From assembly GCF_025499425.1 (NCBI RefSeq), contig NZ_JAIMCB010000001.1, positions 589,780 to 653,779 of the forward strand: DNA of 64,000 nucleotides, given 5' to 3'. The translations under genes were made by a program, and so were the position numbers. Below are positions 1 through 8,210 of the stretch, piece after piece. Below the pieces are notes generated by a model that ran no database searches, was not told where the DNA came from, and saw only the letters and a program-made list of their open reading frames with translations. This DNA is from Acidiferrimicrobium sp. IK. Lineage in GTDB: Bacteria; Actinomycetota; Acidimicrobiia; Acidimicrobiales; Palsa-688. Position 1 is the stretch's first letter. Each line of letters begins with the position of its first letter.

Positions 1-366
1 GACGTTGCCGGTGGAGCCGTAGAAGGTGGCGTCACCGAAGTTGAATACGCCGCCGTCGGAGGCGACGAGCCAGTAGCCCTTTCCATCCGACGTCGCGGCC
101 ATGCCGACGATGGGCTGGTTGAGGTGGACGTTGCCGGTGGAGCCGTAGAAGGTGGCGTCACCGAAGTTGAATACGCCGCCGTCGGAGGCGACGAGCCAGT
201 AGCCCTTTCCATCCGACGTCGCGGCCATGCCGACGATGGGCTGGTTGAGGTGGACGTTGCCGGTGGAGCCGTAGAAGGTGGCGTCACCGAAGTTGAATAC
301 GCCGCCGTCGGAGGCGACGAGCCAGTAGCCCCGCCCGTCTGGGGTGGCGGCCATCCCGACGATCCG
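1..366. repeat. Tandem 126-bp repeats encoding 42-aa units
   Basis: A 126-bp unit starts at 1, 127 and 253. The first two copies are identical. The third is identical for about 78 bases and then diverges. The array continues off the left edge. Each unit encodes one 42-residue GYWLVASDGG repeat of the giant protein on the minus strand, so copy-number change keeps the reading frame. Confidence 0.95.
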
Positions 367-3300
367 GGCCGCCAGGCGGGTCCCGGCCAGAGACCCGTAG
401 GACGTGGCATCACCGAAGGCGTAGACCGCACCGTCGGCTCCGGCCATCCAGTAGCCAGCCCGGTCCGCGGTGCTGGCGGTCGCTACAACCGGAGCCGGTA
501 GCTGCCTGCCGCCAAGGGAGCCGTAGAAGTCTGCGGCGCCGAAAGTGAACACGCCGCCATCGCTCGCCACCAGCCGGTAGCCGGCGCCCGCCGGGGCAGC
601 GCTCTGCGCCCTGGCGATGAGGAAGGCCGGGTCGGCGGTGAAGGTCACCGTCACCGTGCCGTCCGCTGTTGCGGTGCCGACCCTGGTCTTCTTCCCGTCA
701 CCATCAAGTACGTAGACCACGTCGCCGGCCTTGATGGAAGGGTCATTGGTGATCGTCAAGGTGATCGGTCGCGACGCGTCTGGAGCCGTGCCGTCGGGCG
801 CCTGCCAGGACACCCCGAACCCACCCACGAGCACCGATCCGGGCGGCGGAGCGAACTTGGTCGTGTCGAGCAGGTACCCGGTTACCACCGTGCCGGCCGG
901 CAGCGCTCCGGACGGCACCGTCACGTCGACCTGCCCCGACGAGGCGGTCCCCTTGAGCGTCGAGGTCCCCCCTGAAGCGGGGATCACCATCGAGTCGATC
1001 TCCGTCGTGCTCGCGCTGGACGTGCCCGGCGGCGGTCCGGCTGCTGCTGGTGTGCCGGCGGGCGGCGGCGGTGGTGGTGGGGGAGGGGGAGCAACCGGCG
1101 TCGCCGAGAGTTCGCTCGAGGGGCGGCTGGCGCCGACCGCGTTGGTGGCCACGACGGTGAAGTAGTACGTCGTCGCATCCGTGAGCCCACTCACCGTGCA
1201 GCTGGTTGCCGTCGCGTCGGCGGAACAGGCGGGGGCGGCGGTGTAGTCCTCGCCGCCTGCCGAGTGCGCCTGGTAGACGTCGAAGCCGGTCACAGCCGAA
1301 CCGCCGTCGGATACCGGTGCCGTCCAGTGGACGGTCACCGTGCCGTCCCCGACGGTCGGCGCGCTCTGGTCCGGAGCCGTGGGTGCGGTGGCCGTGGGAG
1401 TCGCCGCCGGGTAGACGTACGCCGCACCCGGCCTGCCGTTGAGGTTCCCGAATTCCTCCCCTTGGGGCGCTCCCACCACGACGGTGTGCGAGGTCGCCGC
1501 CAGCCCGACCGATATGCCGAAGAAGTCGTCAGCCGAACCGTCACCTGCGACGAGAGACTTGTATAGCGACCACCCGCTCCCTGATCTGGTGTACACGTAG
1601 GCGGCCCCCTGCAGGTTGTTGGACCCGACCTTGATTCCCATAGCCCCGACGACCGCTGAGGTGCCGTCCGGTGAGATCGCCACGGCCCGGCCGAAGCCGT
1701 CCACCTCGTTGCCTCCGGCATCTTTCATCTCGCTCGCCTGCACCCAGGTCTGGCCCGAGTGTGCGAACACGTAGGCCGCGCCCCCGCTGCTCGCGCCGCC
1801 CCCGATCAGGGCCTCCGCCGCTCCCGAGGCCAGGGAGACTGCGGCGCCGAACCCGTCGGCGGCGACGCCGTCGCCAGCCGTGAGCTCGGCGCCCTGGGTC
1901 CATGTCGAGCCGGACTTCACGAACAGGTAGGCGCGGCCCTGACCGTTGTTGGAACCGACGGTCTCACCCGGCGCTCCGATCAGCACTGCGGAGGCGTCGG
2001 GTGCGATGGCGACCGACGCCCCGAAGCTGTCGCCTGGTGACGCAGCGCCGGAGGACAACTCGGCTGCTTGGTGCCAGCTCCCGCTAGTGAGGGTGAACAC
2101 GTAAGCCTTGTTGGCCCGGCTGGCTCCGATAACCGCCACGGTGCCGTCCGCCGAAACCGCCAGCGAGGCGCCAAACCCGTCATATGCCGTTGCGTCCGCG
2201 GCCGTCAACTTGGCGGACTGCTGCCATGCGGACCCGGCCCTGGCGAACACATATGCGGTGCCGGGCTGTTGGAAGTGTGCCTGGTACCCGTCCAAGGCAG
2301 CGTCGGTGTAGAGCAACGGTGCGGTCTCGTCGCTCCCGACCAGAATGGTCGAGCCGTCCGAGGAGGTCGCGGTCGCCGAGCCGAATCCGGCGTAGGCGCT
2401 CCCGTCGCCGGCGGTGAGCTGCTCCGCTTGGCTCCACGCGGCACCCGTCGACGTGTAGACGTAGGCGGCGCCCTGGTAAGGGTTGGCTCCGACGGAGTGC
2501 AGCGGCGCTCCGGCGACCACGACGGTGCCGTCCTGCGACGGCGCTACCGACGGGCCGAGCATGTCGTCACCGAGGGTCGGGCACCCGACGAGCTTCCCCG
2601 CCGACGTGGCGCAGCTCGGCGCCTGGACCGGGAAGAGCCCGTACGCCGCGCCCTGCCCGGAGTTCGCGCCGACGGTCTCGGCCGGTGCGCCGACATCGAC
2701 AGCGGTCCCGTGCGCTGAGGTGGTCACTGCCCGGCCGTAGCCGTCGCCTGACTGCCCTGACGGGCCGATCGCCTCCGCCTCCTGGTGCCAGGCGCCGGAG
2801 TAGCGGAACTCGTAGCCGGCGCCGACCGCCGCGACGGTCCCGGCCGCCTTGCCGCTGGCGCCGATGACGGCCGCGGTGGCGTCTTCGGAGACCGCTACCG
2901 CGTCACCGAAGTGGTCGCCGGGCGCGCCGTCCTGGCCGGTCAGCTCGTCGGCTTGGTTCACCAAGCCGTTGGAGAGGTCGAGAGTGAACACGTAGGCGGT
3001 GCCCTCGCCGGTGTTGGCGCCGACGGTCCTCCCCGGGGCACCGACCATTGCGACGCGATCCGATCCGGATGCGGCCACCGCAGCACCGAACTGGTCGCCT
3101 GCTGCGCCGTCGCTGGCGGTCAGCTCGGCCAGCTGCTTGGCCGAGGGGGCCTGCCCACCGGGGACGGATTGGTTGAAGCCGAAGAGGTACACGCCGCCCT
3201 GCCCGGCATGAGAGTTGACGGTCTTGCCCGGCGCCCCGGCCAGCAGCTGGTAGCTCCAGCCCCCGCCTGTGTCGCCCTGGGCCTCGGATACCGCCACCGA

Positions 3301-5610
3301 CGCGCCGAGCCGGTCGCCGGCGGCGCCGTCGGAGGGGGCCAGCTCCTCCGCCTGGCTCCACGAGCACGCCACAGAGCACGTCCGTTGGAACGCGTACACC
3401 GTCCCGGCGCCGGTCGCCGATCCGGGCGAGCGGTCCGGTGCCCCGATCAGCGCCACCGTGCTGTCCCACGATTCGGCGACCGCAGATCCGAAGTGGTCCC
3501 CCGCCGCGCCGTCGGACGCGCTCAGCTCCGCGTCCTGACCCCACTGGTTACCGGAGCCGAGGGTGTAGACGTAGGCGGCGCCCTTGCCGCTGCCGGCGCC
3601 AGGAGCGCCGACGACGATCTGGCTGACGCCGTCGCCCTGGGAGGCGGCAACCGATGCTCCGAAGTGGTCCCCGGGCGTGCCGTCAGGAGCGGTGATCTCG
3701 GCCTTCTGCGTCCAGACGCCGCCGGTCTCGGCGTAGATGTAGACCGCTCCCTGGCCAACGTTGGAGCCCACCGCGCTCCCGGGGGCCCCGACCGCGACCA
3801 CCGAGCCGTCCGGGAGCGCCGCGACCGACGAGCCGAGGCCGTCCCCGGCTGCGCCGCCTGACGCCGTCAACTGCGCCTGGGGAATCGTTACCGACACCCG
3901 CGCTGATGCTGTTGCCGCCTGGCCGCTGCCGTCGACGGCTGTCACCGTCACGTCGTAGACGCCCGGAGAGGAGAAGGTGTGGGACACCGAGCGGCCGGTC
4001 GCTGTCGTTTGGTCGGCTGGCTGGCTCGTGTTGGTGAACGTCCACTTCACCGCGGAATCCGCCACCGCGTTCCACACGTCTCGGACGTCTACGGCGAACG
4101 CCGCCGGACGGTCCTGCACGGCCACTGCCGGGGCCGCCAGCCCGGACAGCGCGAGACTGCCGGCCAGGCCCGCAACCCGGACCACGTCGTGGCCGTCGAC
4201 CTGTTCGACCCACGCGGCGATCCCGTCGCCGTGCGCGTCGGTGGCCACCCGCTGGCTCGCCGACGCGTCGCTGGCCGAGGTGAGATCGGTCGCGTCCGAC
4301 CAGGTTCCGTCGACGTGGCGGATCGCCGCCACCGACCCGTTGGCGTAGGTCCTCAGGTCGGTCCTGTATCCCACCACCACCGCCTGCCCGGTCGAGTCCA
4401 TGGCTACGTCCGCCGGCGCGATCTGGCCGGTGTAGGGGTCTTTTGGCACGAACGGCCCGGTACCCACGCTGCTCCAGGTCTGCCCGGTGCCGGCGGGATG
4501 GAAGTAGTCCTGCCCGCTTTCCACGGCGATCGCGTCACCGGCCGGGTCAACCGACACCGTCCCGTAGTCGCCCTGCACCGGGGTGTCGAACGCGGCCTGC
4601 CCGGCCGGGCGGTAGGCGAGGTAGGAAGGCCCCCCGTAGGGGTAGTACCAAGACAGGGCGTCGGAGCCGTTGGACGCTACGGCGAGATCCAGGTTGGGTC
4701 CTCCGTTATGGGTCGGGGGATCGACGGTCTGGCTGTCGGCGAAGCTGCCGGTCCCGAACGCGCCGGTGTCGTGGGGCCGGTCAGCGACGACGAAGCCGTA
4801 CAAGGAACAGGTGAAGCAATAGTTCACCACGCCGATGGAAAAAACCGCTACCGCGTTCCCGGCGCCGTCGAACGCCACAAGAGGATCCCCGGCACGCTGC
4901 GGGGGGTTGCCGGTCGGATCTTTCAGTTCCTCGGGCGCCGACCAGGTCGAGGACACCCCCGCCGCCCGGTAAGCGACGAGCGGCGCCACGCCGATCCCGC
5001 GGCTCGGCTCGCCCCATCCGACGATCGCGTTCCCGGCGGGGTCCATCGCCACGGACACCCCTGATTCCGGGCAGTTGTTATAGCCGCACTCGGCGTAGTC
5101 CCTGGAGGGCCGCACCTCTTGGGGAGCGGTCCAGCCCTTCCCCGCCCCGGCCGGGCGGTAAGCCGCGTACAGGCCGTCGGACTGCTCCCACGCGATCACG
5201 GCATCCCCGTTGCTGCCCACCGCCACCCGCGGCTCGGTGATGGCTGCCGCGGTGGGGGTGAGCGTGGCGGTCTCCCAGGCGGCACCGGCCTGCCCGGCCC
5301 GGTAGGCGACCGTTACTGTCCCGGGACCGTTGCCGTTCGCCATGCCCGCCAGCCACCCGACGGCCGTGTCGCCGCCGGCGCCCATCGCGACATCGATGCG
5401 GTCGTTGTTGAGGATCGGGTCGCTCTGCCCGGCCGGGGTAAGCGTGGACGCGGTGGTCCATGCCGGCGCAGCCGGGCTCGCGTGCGCCGGGACGGCGCCG
5501 CCCAGCAGCGCGCCGACGAGCGCTGCCGCGGCCGTCAACCCCGTGACCGTCCGCCGAGCGAGCACCCGCGGCCGGGACCTTCCGCTCCGCAACGCCTGTT
5601 GTTCACTCAC
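1..5610 (-). CDS. Giant secreted multi-domain repeat protein (PKD, FG-GAP-like, Fn3, 42-aa repeats), 3' end cut by window edge
   Basis: The minus frame is open from a GTG at 5610 to position 1 (1870 codons, no stop), so the C-terminus lies outside the window. GGGGAGG sits about 8 nt before the GTG. Residues 19-44 look like an export signal: an RR pair, a hydrophobic stretch and a possible cleavage site after AHA. Residues about 497-574 resemble a PKD domain. Residues about 577-1390 carry many GDxFGxSVA...VVVGAPG...GAAYVY units, the FG-GAP/integrin-propeller pattern. Residues about 1410-1500 are a fibronectin-III domain, followed by a run of prolines. From about residue 1673, 42-residue units with GYWLVASDGGVFNFGDA begin. 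A surface or secreted adhesion or matrix role is inferred; no catalytic motif was seen. The gene overlaps the small upstream ORF by 8 nt, which suggests translational coupling. Confidence 0.85.
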   Translation of the reverse strand, partial: MSEQQALRSGRSRPRVLARRTVTGLTAAAALVGALLGGAVPAHASPAAPAWTTASTLTPAGQSDPILNNDRIDVAMGAGGDTAVGWLAGMANGNGPGTVTVAYRAGQAGAAWETATLTPTAAAITEPRVAVGSNGDAVIAWEQSDGLYAAYRPAGAGKGWTAPQEVRPSRDYAECGYNNCPESGVSVAMDPAGNAIVGWGEPSRGIGVAPLVAYRAAGVSSTWSAPEELKDPTGNPPQRAGDPLVAFDGAGNAVAVFSIGVVNYCFTCSLYGFVVADRPHDTGAFGTGSFADSQTVDPPTHNGGPNLDLAVASNGSDALSWYYPYGGPSYLAYRPAGQAAFDTPVQGDYGTVSVDPAGDAIAVESGQDYFHPAGTGQTWSSVGTGPFVPKDPYTGQIAPADVAMDSTGQAVVVGYRTDLRTYANGSVAAIRHVDGTWSDATDLTSASDASASQRVATDAHGDGIAAWVEQVDGHDVVRVAGLAGSLALSGLAAPAVAVQDRPAAFAVDVRDVWNAVADSAVKWTFTNTSQPADQTTATGRSVSHTFSSPGVYDVTVTAVDGSGQAATASARVSVTIPQAQLTASGGAAGDGLGSSVAALPDGSVVAVGAPGSAVGSNVGQGAVYIYAETGGVWTQKAEITAPDGTPGDHFGASVAASQGDGVSQIVVGAPGAGSGKGAAYVYTLGSGNQWGQDAELSASDGAAGDHFGSAVAESWDSTVALIGAPDRSPGSATGAGTVYAFQRTCSVACSWSQAEELAPSDGAAGDRLGASVAVSEAQGDTGGGWSYQLLAGAPGKTVNSHAGQGGVYLFGFNQSVPGGQAPSAKQLAELTASDGAAGDQFGAAVAASGSDRVAMVGAPGRTVGANTGEGTAYVFTLDLSNGLVNQADELTGQDGAPGDHFGDAVAVSEDATAAVIGASGKAAGTVAAVGAGYEFRYSGAWHQEAEAIGPSGQSGDGYGRAVTTSAHGTAVDVGAPAETVGANSGQGAAYGLFPVQAPSCATSAGKLVGCPTLGDDMLGPSVAPSQDGTVVVAGAPLHSVGANPYQGAAYVYTSTGAAWSQAEQLTAGDGSAYAGFGSATATSSDGSTILVGSDETAPLLYTDAALDGYQAHFQQPGTAYVFARAGSAWQQSAKLTAADATAYDGFGASLAVSADGTVAVIGASRANKAYVFTLTSGSWHQAAELSSGAASPGDSFGASVAIAPDASAVLIGAPGETVGSNNGQGRAYLFVKSGSTWTQGAELTAGDGVAADGFGAAVSLASGAAEALIGGGASSGGAAYVFAHSGQTWVQASEMKDAGGNEVDGFGRAVAISPDGTSAVVGAMGIKVGSNNLQGAAYVYTRSGSGWSLYKSLVAGDGSADDFFGISVGLAATSHTVVVGAPQGEEFGNLNGRPGAAYVYPAATPTATAPTAPDQSAPTVGDGTVTVHWTAPVSDGGSAVTGFDVYQAHSAGGEDYTAAPACSADATATSCTVSGLTDATTYYFTVVATNAVGASRPSSELSATPVAPPPPPPPPPPAGTPAAAGPPPGTSSASTTEIDSMVIPASGGTSTLKGTASSGQVDVTVPSGALPAGTVVTGYLLDTTKFAPPPGSVLVGGFGVSWQAPDGTAPDASRPITLTITNDPSIKAGDVVYVLDGDGKKTRVGTATADGTVTVTFTADPAFLIARAQSAAPAGAGYRLVASDGGVFTFGAADFYGSLGGRQLPAPVVATASTADRAGYWMAGADGAVYAFGDATSYGSLAGTRLAARIVGMAATPDGRGYWLVASDGGVFNFGDATFYGSTGNVHLNQPIVGMAATSDGKGYWLVASDGGVFNFGDATFYGSTGNVHLNQPIVGMAATSDGKGYWLVASDGGVFNFGDATFYGSTGNV

Positions 5611-5794
5611 CGTCAGCCTCCCCTTCTTGGATCGAGCCGTTCGTCTGCGACACCGAGTTCCGGCAGAACGCCAGCACGTCGCTGGGCCCTTGCACGCCCC
5701 CCGTCTGCCCGGACAGCACTTCTTCGATCTCCCCCACCAAGCGCCCGGAGGGCAGTTGGTCGGGGTCGACCCTCAACACGAACGAGACGCGCAC
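5603..5794 (-). CDS. Small hypothetical protein translationally coupled to the giant secreted protein
   Basis: Unrecognised 63-residue product read from a GTG at 5794; the same frame extends to an ATG at 5899. The body is amphipathic and protein-like (for example LPSGRLVGEIEEVLSG) and ends GEADGE. Its TGA overlaps the GTG of the next gene inside GGTGAGTGA, a typical coupling arrangement. A TATGTT hexamer (5801-5806, minus) lies 6 nt before the GTG, which would make the message leaderless. That is an inference, since no -35 element is visible. It may set the translation rate of the giant protein or form a complex with it. Confidence 0.45.
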   Translation of the reverse strand: MRVSFVLRVDPDQLPSGRLVGEIEEVLSGQTGGVQGPSDVLAFCRNSVSQTNGSIQEGEADGE

Positions 5795-5968
5795 GGCCGG
5801 AACATAAGAAGCATCCGTGTCCCCGCCGTGTCGTCCGCGTGTCGTGGCCCCATCCGCCGTCGCCGGAGGATCGCGACCGCGGTCAAAGCGGCGTGCCAAA
5901 CCCGGCCAAACCGGGCATCACCGAGACGCCGGCTGCGAGAGTTCCTAGACTTCCGCCGAGGCTGAACA

Positions 5969-8122
5969 TTGGACCACTCGGTGAGCGAACAGATCGCAGG
6001 CGGATCGCTGGTGGACGCCGAGCGGGAGCTGACGGCCGGCTCCGCCCGGCGGGCCTCCGAGATGGCGTTGAGCGCCATGCAGGCGGCCACCACGCCTCGG
6101 GCGAGGGCGGATGCCGCGCTGGTGGCCGGAAGGGCCCTTCTGCTGAGCGGGTCGGTGGAGGTCGGGCGCGGCCTGTTGCTCTCGGAAGCCGCCGACGCAG
6201 AGCCGGTCAATCCCGCCGCGGCAGCGTTGATGTGGGCCCACGTGGCGGCCGTGACCCTGCAATCTGGGCAGGTACCTCCGGCCCAGGAGATGGCGGAGCG
6301 GGCGGTGCGCAACGCGGGCTGTGGTGAGGACCGGGTGCGGGTCCTTTGCGCCGCGACGTTGGGGGCCACGCTGGTGGCAGGCAGCCGCACCGGGTTTGGC
6401 GGGCGCGCCCTGCCCGACGTGGACCAGGTCCTGGGAGTGGTCGTGCCTGGCAGCGACTCATGGTTGCTCGCGATGACCATGGGCCTGGCGTTGATCTGGG
6501 CGGAGGGCTATGAGCCGGCCCGCAGCCTTTTGGTGGGGCTGGAAGCGCGCAACAGGAGCGAGCGCTCGTGGTCGGCGCTTCCCGCTGTACTGCTGGCCCT
6601 CGCGGTCCTCGATCACCGGCTCGGACGGTGGGAAGCGGCGCGGCGGGCCGCCGACGAGGCTCTCGACTTGTGCGGACCAGCGGAGCAGGCGACGACCCAA
6701 CCGTTCGTCACCGCCGAGCTGGCGACGGTGGAAGCCGTCCTCGGCCGCGCCGACGCTTGCCGGTCCCGGTCCCTTTCCCTGCTCGACTCGCCCGCCGGTA
6801 CCCACCCCTCGATCCGCTGTGCGGCGCTGTCGGCTCTCGGTCTGCTGGAGCTGGGCCTCGGGCGCTTCGAGGCGGCCGCCCACTGGTACGAGGTGCTGGC
6901 CGCGGCCCAGCCGGCCCCGGAACGGCCGAGCCCTGGAGTGATGCTCTGGGAGGCCGACCTCGTCGAGGCTTACATCGCCCTCGAGCGCACCGAGCAGGCC
7001 TACCGGACCCTCGAACGGCTCGAGGCGCGAGGCCAGATGGCCAGCCACGGCCGGGCCGCGGCGGCGGTCATCCGATGCCGTGCTGCGCTGACGTCCGATC
7101 CGGCCGAGGCGGAAGCGCTCTTCTGCCAGGCGCTCGACCACTACCCGGCGCCGGTTTGGACGTTCGCCCGGGCCCGGACGCAGATGGCAATGGCGGAGCA
7201 CTGCATCAGGATCGGGGACAGTGACCGGGCCGGGCCTCTGCTGCTCCTGGCGGCGGAGGGATTCGAGGGGATCGGGGCCGCGGCGTGGGCCGCCAGAGCG
7301 TCCAACAAGGTGGCCGCTCTAGCCGGCGACTCCGCAGGGCCGACCGTGCGGGAGGCCAAAGGCTCTGTCACGGCCGGGATGGGATCAGGGTCCCTTGCGC
7401 CGGCTCGGGTGCCTGTGCACATCAAGATGCTCGGCGAGTTCCGCGTCGAGGTGGACGGCCAAGCCCGTGAATCGGGTGATGGCGTGACAGCGCAGGCGGT
7501 GAAATCCGTTGCGCTGGCCGGAAAGGTTCCGGTCGAGGAGCTCGTCGATCAGCTTTGGCCGGACGCAGACATTGACGTCGGACGGGCCCGGTTTCGGAGC
7601 TTGATGGCTCGGATCCGCCGCCAGTTCGGTCCGATCGTGGAGCGGCACGGCTCATGGGTGGTCCTCGCTGAGGGCGTCACCGTCGACGTGGGCATCTTCG
7701 AGCGCATGGCGCAGGAGGCACAGAAGGCCGGGGCGGCCGGGGATGGCGAAGCGGGGGAGTTGGCCCAACAAGCCGCGGAGCTCTACCGAGGCGAGCTGCT
7801 GCCGACCGACCGCCACCTCGACTTCACCACCGGGCCCCGCGAACGGTTGCGGCGCCGCTACCTCGCCGTCGTTGGCCTCGCCGCAGACATCGCGTGCCGC
7901 CGGCAGCTGCTCGAGACGGCAGTCCGGCACCTGGAAAACGCCTTGGCGGTCGAGCCCTACGACGAGAATCTCTACCTCAAGGCGGCGCGGATCCTGGCGG
8001 AAGGCGGAAGGACCAGCGAGGCTCTTTCCATAACCCGTAGGGCGGAATCGGCCCTGCGAGAGCTCGGAGTGCCGTTGTCGCCGGAGATCCGAGAGTTGCA
8101 GGCCAAGCTGCGGCGTCTGTAG
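5969..8122 (+). CDS. SARP/BTAD-type transcriptional regulator with N-terminal TPR-like region
   Basis: The product is a 717-residue regulator. Residues 1-460 are helical repeats of alanine/leucine-rich TPR style, as in MalT-type regulators. Residues about 480-570 resemble the winged-helix domain of SARP proteins, starting at VHIKMLGEFRVEV. Residues about 575-717 match the bacterial transcriptional activation domain (AAELYRGELL, then YDENLYLKAARILAEGG). Start choice: the TTG at 5969 has GAGG 7 nt upstream; a GTG at 5981 is the alternative. It is divergent from the coupled small ORF and giant secreted protein, so it is a candidate regulator of them. SARP proteins usually have the DNA-binding domain at the N-terminus; here it follows the repeats. 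Confidence 0.8.
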   Translation: MDHSVSEQIAGGSLVDAERELTAGSARRASEMALSAMQAATTPRARADAALVAGRALLLSGSVEVGRGLLLSEAADAEPVNPAAAALMWAHVAAVTLQSGQVPPAQEMAERAVRNAGCGEDRVRVLCAATLGATLVAGSRTGFGGRALPDVDQVLGVVVPGSDSWLLAMTMGLALIWAEGYEPARSLLVGLEARNRSERSWSALPAVLLALAVLDHRLGRWEAARRAADEALDLCGPAEQATTQPFVTAELATVEAVLGRADACRSRSLSLLDSPAGTHPSIRCAALSALGLLELGLGRFEAAAHWYEVLAAAQPAPERPSPGVMLWEADLVEAYIALERTEQAYRTLERLEARGQMASHGRAAAAVIRCRAALTSDPAEAEALFCQALDHYPAPVWTFARARTQMAMAEHCIRIGDSDRAGPLLLLAAEGFEGIGAAAWAARASNKVAALAGDSAGPTVREAKGSVTAGMGSGSLAPARVPVHIKMLGEFRVEVDGQARESGDGVTAQAVKSVALAGKVPVEELVDQLWPDADIDVGRARFRSLMARIRRQFGPIVERHGSWVVLAEGVTVDVGIFERMAQEAQKAGAAGDGEAGELAQQAAELYRGELLPTDRHLDFTTGPRERLRRRYLAVVGLAADIACRRQLLETAVRHLENALAVEPYDENLYLKAARILAEGGRTSEALSITRRAESALRELGVPLSPEIRELQAKLRRL

Positions 8123-8210
8123 CGATCCCCGACTTGTGGCAGGGATACCGGCCCGGTCACTCCGAGGCCGTTGCGCGGTCAGCGGACCGAGGACCCAGAC
8201 CCAGACCTGG

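Noticed and set aside
1..366. Possible CRISPR array
   Set aside because: The repeats are contiguous 126-bp coding units without spacers.
2068..5064. Several long plus-strand frames (2068-2718, 2785-3861, 3979-5064)
   Set aside because: They lie opposite the continuous minus-strand frame of the giant secreted protein, are Arg/Gly/Ala-rich and show no family motifs.
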